A stretch of DNA of 64,000 nt from Neisseria subflava (GCF_024205705.1 NZ_CP073115.1:2108001-2172000), one strand, 5' to 3'; positions 1 through 12,990 are shown, counted from the first letter of the stretch. Notes: generated from the sequence alone by a model not told the origin. Made by a program: numbers and translations.

Positions 1-931
1 CATCCATATATTGCTGGATTTCCTCATGTGAAGAAGCAAACCATACTGCATCAACTGCTTCACCATGTAATCCATAATCCACATATTTTTTCAATAACTG
101 TGGTTGTTTTCCATCATCCAGCGTAATAGGTCGTTGTACCCATGCACGAATTGGTAGATTATTCTGTTTAGCCAAATACAGAGAGGAAAAAACTATCCAG
201 GTTACTGTTTCAGTAAATTCTAAATCATCTATATCTGGATTTAACCAAGCCGATAAGACAGCATGGATACCTTCAGGTTCAGATTTCTCAAACCAATTAT
301 CGATAAATCCACTCATATCCTGTAGAGGCATGATGGCCAGATCCAAGTTTTCTATACCAATAGTTTCCGACATATTGATTAGCTTATTTTGCCAGGCTTC
401 ATAAATATCGTTGTCAGGAGTATGGATATGTACGGTCAATTTTTTTGAAAACTCAGCCAAAGATCTAATTCTTTCTTCTAATTGCCACACCGTTGTTTCA
501 TGACACAATGGTCGTTCAAAATTATCTTCTCCATCAATAAAAGCAATACAATCAAATCTCTCATTACCTTTAGTTTCAGCAATTACATCATTCAGTGCAA
601 TTTCAGACGGCAGAGCTACATAAGCGTCTATTACAGCAACCCTCTTACCAGCCCACTCTGTCCACTTCCTACGAATATTGTCTTTTTCTTTCTGCCATGC
701 CTCCATAGCGGCATAACGATGGACTGAAGAAATATAGCGGTAAGAAAGTGCTGCAAACCATATAACAGGAAAGACCAACGAATAAATTGCATACTTTTTC
801 AGCAATAAAATCCATAGCAATGAACAGCAACATGCAAATGCCAAAGTAGCGGCCCACATCCATGGTTTTCCCCACTTATTTTTGACTTCTGGAACTAATG
901 TTGCGGGAACTTCAGGAATATTCCATTGCAT
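1..931 (-). CDS. Partial conserved membrane-anchored protein, possibly type VI secretion associated (3' end outside window)
   Basis: An open frame of 310 codons runs without a stop from the ATG at 931 off the left edge, so the C-terminus is missing. The start has AAGG about 10 bases upstream. The N-terminus (MQWNIPEVPATLVPEV) is followed by two hydrophobic stretches (about residues 28-42 and 45-60) and then a soluble domain rich in Trp, Glu and Asp, so it looks like an inner-membrane protein with a cytoplasmic or periplasmic domain. I do not recognise the family with confidence. The overall look recalls accessory proteins encoded beside type VI secretion lipase effectors, but that is a guess and no neighbour in this window supports it. 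The gene is more A+T-rich than uvrB beside it and contains a 10-base uptake-sequence core. Confidence 0.6.
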   Translation of the reverse strand, partial: MQWNIPEVPATLVPEVKNKWGKPWMWAATLAFACCCSLLWILLLKKYAIYSLVFPVIWFAALSYRYISSVHRYAAMEAWQKEKDNIRRKWTEWAGKRVAVIDAYVALPSEIALNDVIAETKGNERFDCIAFIDGEDNFERPLCHETTVWQLEERIRSLAEFSKKLTVHIHTPDNDIYEAWQNKLINMSETIGIENLDLAIMPLQDMSGFIDNWFEKSEPEGIHAVLSAWLNPDIDDLEFTETVTWIVFSSLYLAKQNNLPIRAWVQRPITLDDGKQPQLLKKYVDYGLHGEAVDAVWFASSHEEIQQYMD

Positions 932-1280
932 TTTAAATAGCCTTATACTCAAAAAATCAATTATATATAAAAATAATTATATTGGTTAAACATTAGCACA
1001 TAGATTCTTAATATTATCTATGTAACTATCTAACCATTTATTAATTAAACGTTTAATATAGAACTATACAGGCTCTTCTAAAAAATTTTCACATCCTATA
1101 TACAAGCCCATTTAACCATAAGCTTAATTATATTCAATATATCAAACTTAGCTTCAAAAAACTTCCAAGTAAAAAGTTTAACCAGCTATTTAATAAAATA
1201 CGGCATTTTAAACTAAAACTGAAAATGTTATCCTCAACCTAAAATGCTTATCCTCTAAGATGGGTAAGTTTCTCCTAAAT
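932..1280. other. A+T-rich intergenic region
   Basis: About 350 bases lie between the 3' end of uvrB and the start of the partial gene to the left. It is strongly A+T-rich with no uptake sequence, no clear terminator for uvrB and no convincing open frame. It presumably carries the promoter of the leftward gene. Confidence 0.5.
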
Positions 1281-3308
1281 TTATTCCGATCCAAACAATA
1301 AGTTCTCTTTAATATTCCTAATTTTATCGCGTAACACAGCAGCCTCTTCAAACTGCAAATCCCTAGCCGCCTGCTGCATGGCTTTTTCCAGTTTGGCGAT
1401 TTCTTTAATCGCGTCTTCTTCGTTGTGAATCTCGCCGACTTTAACCTTGTTTTTACCTTTCAGACGGCCTTTGCTGCTGTCTTCTTCGTGGTACACGCCG
1501 TCAATGATATCTTTGACTTGTTTTTTAATCTGCTGCGGTATGATGCCGTGCTCTTCGTTAAATTTAATCTGTTTTTCGCGGCGGCGTTCGGTTTCGTCGA
1601 TGGCGGCTTTCATGGAGTCGGTGATTTTGTCGGCGTACAAAATCGCAACGCCGTTCACGTTGCGCGCGGCCCGGCCTATGGTTTGAATCAGGCTGCGGTG
1701 GGAGCGCAGGAAACCTTCTTTGTCGGCGTCGAGGATGGCGACGAGGGAGACTTCGGGGATGTCGAGGCCTTCACGCAAGAGGTTGATGCCGACGAGTACG
1801 TCAAACAATCCGAGCCGCAAATCTCTAATAATTTCAACACGCTCTACGGTGTCGATGTCGCTGTGCAGGTAGCGCACTTTGATGCCGAGTTCGCTGTAAT
1901 AGTCGGTGAGTTGCTCCGCCATGCGTTTGGTGAGGGTGGTAACGAGTACGCGTTCGCCTTTTTGGATGCGGTCGTTAATTTCGCTCATTAAGTCATCGAC
2001 TTGGGTGGCGACGGGGCGGATGATGATTTGGGGGTCGACCAGCCCTGTGGGGCGGACGACTTGTTCGACCACTTGTCCGGCGTGTTCTTCTTCGTATTTG
2101 GCGGGGGTGGCGGAAACGAAGACGGTTTGCGGCATGACTTTTTCAAATTCGTGGAATTTGAGCGGGCGGTTGTCGCGGGCGGAAGGCAGGCGGAAGCCGT
2201 AGTCCACGAGGTTTTGCTTGCGCGATGCATCGCCTTTGTACATGCCGCCGATTTGGGTGACGGTAACGTGGCTTTCGTCAATGAACATGATGGCGTTGTC
2301 GGGCAAGTAGTCCATCAGCGTGGGCGGCGGTTCGCCTTCTTTTTTACCGGAGAAGTGGCGGGAGTAGTTTTCGATGCCTTTGCAGAAGCCCATTTCGTAG
2401 AGCATTTCGAGGTCGAAGCGGGTGCGCTGTTCGATACGTTGTTGCTCAACGGGACGTTGTTCGCGGGCGAAAAATTCGATGCGTTCGCGCAGTTCTTCTT
2501 TGATGGACTCGCAGGCGCGCAAGACGGTGTCGCGCGGGGTAACGTAGTGGCTGGATGGGAAGACGGTGTAGCGGCCGACGCGCTGGATAAGGCTGCCTGA
2601 AAGCGGGTCGAACATATCGAGGCGGTCAATTTCGTCGTCAAACAGGCTGATGCGCAAGGCATTTTCGGAGCTTTCGGCGGGGTACACGTCAATCACGTCG
2701 CCGCGCACGCGGAAGCTGCCGCGTTTGAAGTCCAAATCGCCGCGTTCGTACTGCATGGAAACGAGCGTGGCGATGATGTCGCGCTGCTCAATGGTGTCGC
2801 CTTCTTTGACGGACAATACCATTTGTTGATATTCGGTCGGGTCGCCGATACCGTAAATAGCGGACACGGTGGCGACGATAATCACGTCGTCGCGCGTCAT
2901 CAGGTTTTTGGTGGCGGAAAGGCGCATCTGTTCGATGTGTTCGTTGATCGCGCTGTCTTTTTCGATGAACAAATCGCGGCTGGGCACATAGGCTTCGGGC
3001 TGGTAATAGTCATAATAAGACACAAAATATTCCACCGCGTTTTCGGGGAAAAACTCGCGCATTTCGGCATAGAGCTGGGCGGCAAGGGTTTTGTTGTGCG
3101 CCATGATGATGGCGGGGCGGCCGCTTTGGGCGATGACGTTCGCCATGGTATAGGTTTTGCCCGAACCGGTTACACCGAGCAGGGTTTGGTAGGCAAGGCC
3201 GTCTGAAAGCCCTTCGAGCAGGCCGGCAATGGCAGTGGGCTGGTCACCGGCAGGTGGGAAGGGCTGGTGGAGTTTAAACGGAGAATTGGGATATTGGATG
3301 ACTTCCAT
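1281..3308 (-). CDS. uvrB: UvrB, excinuclease ABC subunit B
   Basis: Damage-recognition helicase-like subunit of nucleotide excision repair: it is loaded by UvrA, verifies the lesion and recruits UvrC. The 675-residue length is normal. Walker A is GVTGSGKTYT near residue 46. The beta-hairpin region (YYDYYQPEAYVP, about 98-109) used for strand separation is present, as are DESH (about 344-347), the SATP motif and the C-terminal helicase motif QTIGRAARN. The C-terminus carries the UVR motif (AKLEKAMQQAARDLQFEEAA) that contacts UvrC. An uptake sequence lies inside the gene and encodes SDGL near residue 34. The gene stands alone on the minus strand, with its promoter probably in 3309-3400. Confidence 0.97.
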   Translation of the reverse strand: MEVIQYPNSPFKLHQPFPPAGDQPTAIAGLLEGLSDGLAYQTLLGVTGSGKTYTMANVIAQSGRPAIIMAHNKTLAAQLYAEMREFFPENAVEYFVSYYDYYQPEAYVPSRDLFIEKDSAINEHIEQMRLSATKNLMTRDDVIIVATVSAIYGIGDPTEYQQMVLSVKEGDTIEQRDIIATLVSMQYERGDLDFKRGSFRVRGDVIDVYPAESSENALRISLFDDEIDRLDMFDPLSGSLIQRVGRYTVFPSSHYVTPRDTVLRACESIKEELRERIEFFAREQRPVEQQRIEQRTRFDLEMLYEMGFCKGIENYSRHFSGKKEGEPPPTLMDYLPDNAIMFIDESHVTVTQIGGMYKGDASRKQNLVDYGFRLPSARDNRPLKFHEFEKVMPQTVFVSATPAKYEEEHAGQVVEQVVRPTGLVDPQIIIRPVATQVDDLMSEINDRIQKGERVLVTTLTKRMAEQLTDYYSELGIKVRYLHSDIDTVERVEIIRDLRLGLFDVLVGINLLREGLDIPEVSLVAILDADKEGFLRSHRSLIQTIGRAARNVNGVAILYADKITDSMKAAIDETERRREKQIKFNEEHGIIPQQIKKQVKDIIDGVYHEEDSSKGRLKGKNKVKVGEIHNEEDAIKEIAKLEKAMQQAARDLQFEEAAVLRDKIRNIKENLLFGSE

Positions 3309-3477
3309 AAGACGGCCTGTTTTATGTTCAGGTAAAGAGAGGATTATAACAAAGGGCCGTCTGAAAATTGATAGTGTGCCAATCTGATAAGACTAAATAT
3401 TTCATCTCCTTCCTTAGCTAAAGCTAACTGAGGTTGGTTGTGTTGGCAGGAACAATTAAACTCCCCTCTCCCCCAAA

Positions 3478-3495
3478 GACGTGCCTGTGCACGTC
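3478..3495 (+). terminator. Short perfect hairpin with T run on the plus strand
   Basis: GACGTGC and GCACGTC pair around a CTGT loop and are followed on the plus strand by CTTTTTACTTTTTT, a textbook intrinsic terminator. The flanking genes uvrB and comP are both on the minus strand. It may therefore end an unannotated plus-strand transcript, or act as a weak hairpin after comP, where the run following it on the minus strand is poor in U. Confidence 0.4.
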
Positions 3496-3529
3496 CTTTT
3501 TACTTTTTTATCTCCTTTCCACTCTATTG

Positions 3530-4024
3530 TCACCCCATAAAAGGCTTACACTCCGCATCATTGCCCCTAAATATCTCCTCACCGTCCGTACAACTGCCCT
3601 TCCCCTTCATCTTCCCGCACACCACCGCCGTCAGCGACTCATTCAAGCGCAGCACCCTCGGCTCCGCCTCCCTGTCCAGCGCCACCGCCTTCAAGGTAAA
3701 CTTACCCTCCAGGATACCCTTAGCCTGGCCGCTCATCCTGATACAGAAACCGCCCGCCTCCTTCACCGGCAATTCCGGCCACTTCGTCGACGTCAGCTTA
3801 AAGCTGCCCTTTTTCGTATAGAACTGCTCCATAAAGCGCGCATTTTCCAGCAGTGCGGCATGAGCCGCACGCAGGTTGGCCGAGCGGACCGATTCCCGAT
3901 AGACCGTAAAGGCCGCCGTCGCCAAGATCGAAACCAGCAGCATCACCACCAGCAGCTGTATCAAGGAGTAGCCCCTCTGCACAGTTGCCCTATCCCGTTT
4001 TCTGTCAAATGCTTTTAAGTACAT
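3530..4024 (-). CDS. comP: ComP, minor type IV pilin and DNA uptake sequence receptor
   Basis: Type IV pilin-like protein that binds the uptake sequence during natural transformation. The start at 4024 is preceded by a good GGGAAGAAAG ribosome site; a longer frame to 4063 has none. Residues 1-18 form a prepilin leader ending in QRG, followed by the hydrophobic helix YSLIQLLVVMLLVSILATAA. Position +5 of the mature protein is Gln, where most pilins have Glu. The C-terminal domain has the features I recall from meningococcal ComP, including ALLENARFMEQFY, TSTKWPELPVKEAGGFC and the basic Lys/Arg-rich loops with four Cys. It lies downstream of comEA in the same orientation but is separated by a strong hairpin. 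PilX-like pilins share the ALLENA..FMEKFY segment, so this is a strong but not absolute assignment. Confidence 0.85.
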   Translation of the reverse strand: MYLKAFDRKRDRATVQRGYSLIQLLVVMLLVSILATAAFTVYRESVRSANLRAAHAALLENARFMEQFYTKKGSFKLTSTKWPELPVKEAGGFCIRMSGQAKGILEGKFTLKAVALDREAEPRVLRLNESLTAVVCGKMKGKGSCTDGEEIFRGNDAECKPFMG

Positions 4025-4125
4025 ATCTTTCTTCCCTTTATCTTCTATATCCCTATCCAACAAGAGGCGCCCTATCCGTTTATCCCTTCACCCCATGTAA
4101 AGTCTCCACTGGTTCAAGTTTTATT

Positions 4126-4133
4126 CCCCCCCC
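4126..4133. repeat. Eight-cytosine homopolymer upstream of comP
   Basis: A run of 8 C (8 G in the comP sense) lies about 100 bases upstream of the comP start and just after the comEA terminator hairpin. Runs of this length are prone to slippage in Neisseria. It sits in the only intergenic space that can hold a comP promoter, but no clear -35/-10 pair spans it. Confidence 0.6.
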
Positions 4134-4140
4134 AAACAAA

Positions 4141-4185
4141 GCCGCCCCGTGGCCCAACCGGCAAACGGTTCGGCCGCAGGGCGGC
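4141..4185 (-). terminator. Intrinsic terminator after comEA
   Basis: A long, nearly perfect hairpin: GCCGCCCTGCGG and CCACGGGGCGGC arms continue inward through GAACCG/CGGTT and are followed in the minus direction by CTTTGTTT. It lies between comEA and comP. Confidence 0.75.
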
Positions 4186-4209
4186 ATTACGGTACGATCG
4201 TCCGTCAGG

Positions 4210-4497
4210 TTATTTTTTCACGGCAGGCTGGGCAGCCTTAGGCGCGGCAGAAGAAACCGTCGCCTCCGCCTTCAACTTGTTCAGCACCGCATCACCAATG
4301 CCCTTCACGTTTTTCAGCTCCTCCACCGATTTGAACGCACCGTTCTTCTGGCGGTATTCTACAATCGATTTCGCCTTAGCCGGGCCGATACCCGGCAAGG
4401 CCTCCAGTTCGGCAGAAGATGCGGTATTGATGTTCACGGCGGCCAAAGAGAATGCTGCACAAACAGCGGCAAATGCACCAAATAAAAATTTCTTCAT
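4210..4497 (-). CDS. comEA: ComEA-type competence DNA-binding protein
   Basis: Periplasmic helix-hairpin-helix protein that binds incoming double-stranded DNA and ratchets it through the outer membrane during transformation. About 95 residues: an N-terminal Sec signal peptide (MKKFLFGAFAAVCAAFSLA), then NINTASSAELEALPGIGPAKA, which contains the first hairpin motif (LPGIGP), then the second (VKGIGDAVL), and an Ala/Lys/Pro tail. I chose the internal ATG at 4497 because it begins the signal peptide directly; a longer frame starts at 4512. Its place just downstream of an rRNA operon matches what I recall for neisserial comE copies, so other copies may lie next to the other rRNA operons. Confidence 0.92.
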   Translation of the reverse strand: MKKFLFGAFAAVCAAFSLAAVNINTASSAELEALPGIGPAKAKSIVEYRQKNGAFKSVEELKNVKGIGDAVLNKLKAEATVSSAAPKAAQPAVKK

Positions 4498-4846
4498 CAG
4501 ATTTTTTCCCATAACGTGTTTGATTGAATCAGTCAGGAAGTCTACCGAATGGTTTTATTCCACTCTGTAAACACTGTCACATACGCAGATAGGGCAACAG
4601 CCCATACCACATAAATGCTTACGACATATTAACTCAAATATCGTTTGATTTCAAATATTCTAAACAGTTAACCGTAACTTTCGGTACTTTTGTGCAAGAA
4701 TAACAACAGGGTAAATATTTCCGATCCCAATACCAAGATGCACGAATACTCCATAAACACCGGCACATTACTACCCCAATGTTTGATCCCAACACCTGTT
4801 ACCCCAATTCTGCCACCAAACCGACAGAAACAACAGGCATGTAAAA
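4498..4846. other. Intergenic region between the rRNA operon and comEA
   Basis: About 350 bases without a gene. It must hold the comEA promoter. No uptake sequence, repeat or convincing open frame was seen. Confidence 0.5.
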
Positions 4847-4870
4847 AGCCCCCGACATCAGTCGGGGGCT
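4847..4870 (-). terminator. rRNA operon terminator
   Basis: A ten-base stem of AGCCCCCGAC and GTCGGGGGCT around an ATCA loop, followed in the direction of transcription by five U. It lies 13 bases beyond the 5S gene. Confidence 0.92.
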
Positions 4871-4882
4871 TCGGAATGGTTG

Positions 4883-4997
4883 TTTGGCGGTGACCTACTT
4901 TCACATGGAAGAACCACACTATCATCGGCGCTGAGTCGTTTCACGGTCCTGTTCGGGATGGGAAGGCGTGGGACCAACTCGCTATGGCCGCCAAACT
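4883..4997 (-). rRNA. rrf: 5S ribosomal RNA
   Basis: On the minus strand the sequence has the expected 5S order: a TTTGGCGGCC 5' arm, CCCATCCCGAACAGG, CGCCGATGATAGTG and GGTCACCGCCAAAC at the 3' end. The two ends pair to form helix I. Length about 115. It is the last gene of the operon and a terminator follows. Ends are accurate to a few bases. Confidence 0.95.
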
Positions 4998-5091
4998 TAA
5001 ACTGTTACAAATCGGTAAAGCCTTAATCGGTATAAATGGTGATGACTGAATCAGTCAGTAAGCTTTTATCTTTGAAGTTCTTCAAATGATA

Positions 5092-7980
<2,889 letters not shown>

Positions 7981-8238
7981 ATCATTTCAAGAACCTCTTT
8001 GACTTCGTCTGCCTACCCGTTGACTAGGGAAGCAAACTTGAAATTCCTACTTTGATAAAGCTTACTGCTTTGTTGTGTCTTAATCCTGCCTTTTGTGTTT
8101 CAGGATTAAGTCGATACAATCATCACCCAAATACTGTGTTTGTTTTCTTTTCTCTTGCGAGAGATTTTTTATCCTTTGCAAAGAACAAAAAATCAAAACA
8201 AACTCATTGTCTTTGTTTGTTGATTTCGGCTTTCCAAT

Positions 8239-8250
8239 TTGTTAAAGATC
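8239..8250 (-). promoter_or_regulatory. boxA-like antitermination site before 23S
   Basis: The transcript reads GATCTTTAACAA here, close to the boxA consensus (GCTCTTTAACAA) bound by NusB-NusE. It lies in the tRNA-Ala to 23S spacer, a usual place for the second boxA of an rRNA operon. Confidence 0.7.
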
Positions 8251-8326
8251 GATGCGTCGATATTTCACTTCGCAAATCAAAATAAGCTGCTAAGTATAGC
8301 AGGCTTCCTTTGATTTGTAAAGTTCT

Positions 8327-8402
8327 TGGTGGAGGCAAACGGGATCGAACCGATGACCCCCTGCTTGCAAAGCAGGTGCTCTACCAACTGAGCTATGCCC
8401 CC
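8327..8402 (-). tRNA. tRNA-Ala (TGC anticodon)
   Basis: 76 bases including an encoded CCA. The 5' arm GGGGGCA pairs with the 3' TGCCTCC, the D loop is AGCTCAGTTGGTAGAGC, the anticodon stem-loop reads CCTGCTTTGCAAGCAGG and the T loop is GGTTCGATCCC. It sits in the 16S-23S spacer after tRNA-Ile, the common bacterial arrangement. Confidence 0.97.
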
Positions 8403-8407
8403 GTTCT

Positions 8408-8484
<77 letters not shown>

Positions 8485-8586
8485 GGATTCTCTTCTTAAG
8501 CGAATCTTGTCTTCACTCAAGCTTTTCTCTTCCGCATCTTTTACAGTTTACCGATAAGTGTGAATGCATCAGACCTCTTCTTTCTC

Positions 8587-10131
<1,545 letters not shown>

Positions 10132-10253
10132 ATCTCTAACTTATAACTTCTGGTCTGCTTCAAAGAAACCGACAGGACAATGTCTAAAACATCATCTTGT
10201 CTGTCTTTCAAACAGTGTGAGGCCTAATGCACTCACACTTATCGGTAATCTGT

Positions 10254-10265
10254 TTTTTAAAGAGC
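10254..10265 (-). promoter_or_regulatory. boxA-like antitermination site in the rRNA leader
   Basis: The transcript reads GCTCTTTAAAAA, close to boxA. It lies about 110 bases downstream of the P1 start and almost at the P2 start, so it would be fully present only in P1 transcripts. Confidence 0.6.
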
Positions 10266-10272
10266 GAATCGA

Positions 10273-10300
10273 ATTATACAGTACATTTAGCAAATGTCAA
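10273..10300 (-). promoter_or_regulatory. rRNA operon promoter P2
   Basis: A perfect -35 (TTGACA, 10295-10300) and a perfect -10 (TATAAT, 10273-10278) with a 16-base spacer, read on the minus strand. An A+T-rich stretch upstream resembles an UP element. The start would fall about 135 bases before the 16S 5' end. Confidence 0.85.
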
Positions 10301-10380
10301 CTAAAATTATCGAAAATTTTAACTAACTGTGTTATACTGTCTGCTTCGTTTTCTTCACCGCGTCAGCAGCGAAGAACCGA

Positions 10381-10409
10381 ACTATACGCCTCACAATAAA
10401 ACCAGTCAA
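10381..10409 (-). promoter_or_regulatory. rRNA operon promoter P1
   Basis: TTGACT (10404-10409), a 17-base spacer and TATAGT (10381-10386) on the minus strand. It lies about 108 bases upstream of P2, giving the tandem promoter layout usual for rRNA operons. Confidence 0.8.
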
Positions 10410-10447
10410 CACCTTTCGCAAAATTATTTTCAGAAATTTAACCACCG

Positions 10448-10470
10448 CCCTGTTTTAACAGGGTTTTTAT
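10448..10470 (+). terminator. Small hairpin with T run upstream of the rRNA promoters
   Basis: CCCTGTT and AACAGGG pair with a two-base loop, followed on the plus strand by TTTTTATTTT. No plus-strand gene precedes it. It could block transcription running out of the rRNA promoter region in the wrong direction. The rest of 10410-10526 shows nothing else. Confidence 0.5.
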
Positions 10471-10526
10471 TTTATAAAAAAACTCCAACAACCTTTCTAC
10501 ACAATCCATACATACAAAAAAACACA

Positions 10527-10569
10527 AAAAAAGGCCGTCTGAAATTTTGGTTTCAGACGGCCTTTTTTA
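10527..10569. terminator. Uptake-sequence inverted pair after ypjD
   Basis: AAAGGCCGTCTGAAA and TTTCAGACGGCCTTT face each other around a short loop and are flanked by A and T runs, forming a bidirectional terminator between ypjD and the rRNA promoters. Confidence 0.85.
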
Positions 10570-10579
10570 TGGTTTCTAT

Positions 10580-11392
10580 TTATCCAATACGTTGAAGGAC
10601 AATTTCTAGGACGAATTTGCTGCCTACATAGGCAAAAATCAGACTGACAAATCCGACAATAGTCCAAACTGCGGCTTTTTTACCCCGCCATGCGGTCATG
10701 CTGTGTTTCAACAATAATGCGCCATAAATCAGCCACGACATAATACTGAAGATGGTTTTATGCGTGAAGGTCATGGGTTTGCCGAAAACGGCTTCGGCAA
10801 AAAACGTACCGCTGATAACGGAATAGGTCAATAAAATGAAACCTGCCCACATACCTTGGAACATGAGTTTCTCCAAACTCAATAAAGGTGGCAAGAAGCT
10901 GACCAATGCAGAAAAACGGCGTTTGTGCAGATTGCGGTCGAGCAAAAGGATCAGGATGGCAAATAAGGTAACGATGCCAAACAGTCCGTATGCGAGCAAT
11001 GATGATGCAATGTGCGACAGCGGCAATAAGTCTACAATTTGACGGCCTGAAAAATCTCCCGGGAAAAGGAAACCCAACAATAAGGTCAATGCGGCACAGG
11101 GATACAATAAGAGTTGCACTCCGCGCAGACAATAAAAGAAGCTGCCCAAACAGTACATCATCAGCATCAGCCAAACTATCAGGCTGAGCGAATAACCAAA
11201 ACCGGTAATCAATACCCTATCCTGCAATACAGGGAACATCAATGCTGCGCCATGTACCAATAATGCGCCGCTCAAAATCAGCAGTTCGGTTTTCAGCGGG
11301 TAAGACTTATTATTGTGCTTTTTATGTTGCAACCAGGAAAATGCGCCCAATCCGGCATACACCAGCATAAGGCAGATTAAGACAATCGGCAT
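10580..11392 (-). CDS. ypjD: YpjD/CcsA-like cytochrome c assembly family membrane protein
   Basis: Integral membrane protein of about 270 residues with some eight hydrophobic helices, of the cytochrome c assembly (CcsA/CcmF-related) family. The start at 11392 has AGAAAG eight bases upstream, while the longer frame from 11422 lacks a ribosome site. Conserved features include SHIASSLLAYGLF and THKTIFSIMSWLIYG, whose histidines resemble the haem-coordinating positions of the family. It is divergent from ffh; in E. coli ypjD is also the neighbour of ffh, which supports the name. The exact role is unknown, and it need not be a true haem lyase component. Confidence 0.8.
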   Translation of the reverse strand: MPIVLICLMLVYAGLGAFSWLQHKKHNNKSYPLKTELLILSGALLVHGAALMFPVLQDRVLITGFGYSLSLIVWLMLMMYCLGSFFYCLRGVQLLLYPCAALTLLLGFLFPGDFSGRQIVDLLPLSHIASSLLAYGLFGIVTLFAILILLLDRNLHKRRFSALVSFLPPLLSLEKLMFQGMWAGFILLTYSVISGTFFAEAVFGKPMTFTHKTIFSIMSWLIYGALLLKHSMTAWRGKKAAVWTIVGFVSLIFAYVGSKFVLEIVLQRIG

Positions 11393-11573
11393 AAATATCT
11401 TTCTCAATAGACATGTGAACACTAGACGGACAGCCGGCAGGGTTTCAGACGGCCTTGGTGTCGTGTTTGTGTTCTTGAAGCATAACTTCGGACTATCGTG
11501 TAAAATAATCCGAATTTTATTTTAACAAAGAATGCCCTGTATTGGGCAGCTATTCTCATTATCAAGGATAAGT

Positions 11574-12944
11574 ATGTTAGACAACCTGACCAACCGCTTC
11601 AGCAAGGTACTTAAAAATATTCGCGGCCAATCAACGCTGACCGAAGACAATATTAAAGAAGCCTTGCGCGAGGTTCGTCTTGCCCTGCTGGAAGCCGACG
11701 TTGCATTACCCGTCGTTAAAGAATTCGTCAACACAGTCAAAGAACAGGCTCTTGGCCAAGAAGTCGTCGGCAGCCTGACGCCTGACCAAGCCTTTATTGG
11801 TGTGGTCAACCAAGCCTTAGTCGAATTGATGGGCAAGGAAAACAAAACACTGGATTTATCGGTTTCACCGCCTGCCATCGTTTTAATGGCCGGTTTGCAG
11901 GGTGCCGGTAAGACAACAACCGTCGGCAAACTCGCCCGCCTGCTGAAAAACGATCAGAAGAAAAAAGTCTTAGTGGTATCTGCCGACGTTTACCGCCCTG
12001 CCGCGATTGAACAGCTGCGTCTGTTGGCCGAACAGGTCGGCGTGGACTTTTTCCCATCCGATACCAACCAAAAACCGGTTGAGATTGCAACTGCCGCCGT
12101 CGATTACGCCAAAAAACATTTTTACGATGTCTTGATGGTCGATACCGCCGGCCGTTTGGCAATCGATGAAGAGATGATGAACGAAATCAAAGCGCTTCAT
12201 ACGGCGGTCAACCCGGTTGAAACTTTGTTCGTTATCGATGCCATGTTGGGTCAGGATGCAGTAAACACTGCTCAAGCATTTAATGAAGCCCTGCCGCTGA
12301 CCGGTGTCGTATTGACCAAGATGGACGGCGACTCGCGCGGCGGTGCGGCATTGTCCGTACGCCATGTAACCGGCAAACCGATTAAATTTATCGGTGTCGG
12401 CGAAAAAATCAACGGCCTCGAACCTTTCCACCCCGACCGTCTTGCCAGCCGTATCCTCGGCATGGGCGACGTATTAACCCTGATTGAAGACGTTCAAAAA
12501 GGTATTGATGAAGAAGCCGCCGCCAAAATGGCGAAAAAGCTGCAAAAAGGCAAAGGCTTTGACCTCAATGACTTTAAAGAACAAATTCAGCAGATGCGCA
12601 ATATGGGCGGCTTGGAAAACCTGATGTCGAAAATGCCGGGCGAACTGGGCCAAATATCGAAACAAATCCCCGAAGGAACGGCTGAAAAAGCGATGGGCAA
12701 AGTAGAAGCCATCATCAACTCGATGACCCCTAAAGAACGCGCCAACCCTGCCCTGCTCAAAGCCAGCCGCAAACGCCGTATTGCGATGGGTGCAGGTACA
12801 ACCGTGCAGGAAGTGAACAAATTGCTCAAACAGTTTGAACAAATGCAACAAATGATGAAGATGTTCAGCGGCAACGGTTTGGGCAAACTGATGCGCTTGG
12901 CCAAAGGCATGAAGGGAATGAAAGGCATGTTCCCGGGTTTGTAA
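11574..12944 (+). CDS. ffh: Ffh, signal recognition particle protein
   Basis: SRP54-type GTPase of the signal recognition particle. With 4.5S RNA it carries nascent inner-membrane proteins to FtsY. 456 residues. Domain order: N-terminal helical bundle, G domain with GLQGAGKTTTVGKLA (G1, about 104-118), DTAGR (G3) and TKMDGDSRGGAAL (G4 region), then the Met-rich M domain (FEQMQQMMKMFSGNGLGKL, MKGMKGMFPGL) that grips signal peptides. The start at 11574 follows AAGGA; the frame opens earlier at 11532 without a ribosome site. A terminator made of two uptake sequences follows. Confidence 0.97.
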   Translation: MLDNLTNRFSKVLKNIRGQSTLTEDNIKEALREVRLALLEADVALPVVKEFVNTVKEQALGQEVVGSLTPDQAFIGVVNQALVELMGKENKTLDLSVSPPAIVLMAGLQGAGKTTTVGKLARLLKNDQKKKVLVVSADVYRPAAIEQLRLLAEQVGVDFFPSDTNQKPVEIATAAVDYAKKHFYDVLMVDTAGRLAIDEEMMNEIKALHTAVNPVETLFVIDAMLGQDAVNTAQAFNEALPLTGVVLTKMDGDSRGGAALSVRHVTGKPIKFIGVGEKINGLEPFHPDRLASRILGMGDVLTLIEDVQKGIDEEAAAKMAKKLQKGKGFDLNDFKEQIQQMRNMGGLENLMSKMPGELGQISKQIPEGTAEKAMGKVEAIINSMTPKERANPALLKASRKRRIAMGAGTTVQEVNKLLKQFEQMQQMMKMFSGNGLGKLMRLAKGMKGMKGMFPGL

Positions 12945-12960
12945 GCCGATTTGACCGAAA

Positions 12961-12990
12961 ACGCCGTCTGAAATTTCAGACGGCGTTTTG
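12961..12990 (+). terminator. Uptake-sequence hairpin after ffh
   Basis: ACGCCGTCTGAAA and TTTCAGACGGCGT form a stem with almost no loop, followed by TTTTGTTTTG. A second uptake-sequence pair at 13056-13092 serves the opposite gene dsbA. Confidence 0.85.

Noticed and set aside
1425..2600. Open frames of 188 and 199 codons antisense to uvrB
   Set aside because: They are mirror frames of a GC-rich conserved gene and have biased, motif-free composition.
3340..3500. Possible small RNA between uvrB and comP ending at the plus-strand hairpin
   Set aside because: No convincing -35/-10 pair upstream; only the hairpin was kept as a feature.
3530..4024. PilX or another core minor pilin instead of ComP
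   Set aside because: PilX shares a central segment but the YSLIQLLVVM helix and the basic C-terminal domain fit ComP better; kept as the alternative.
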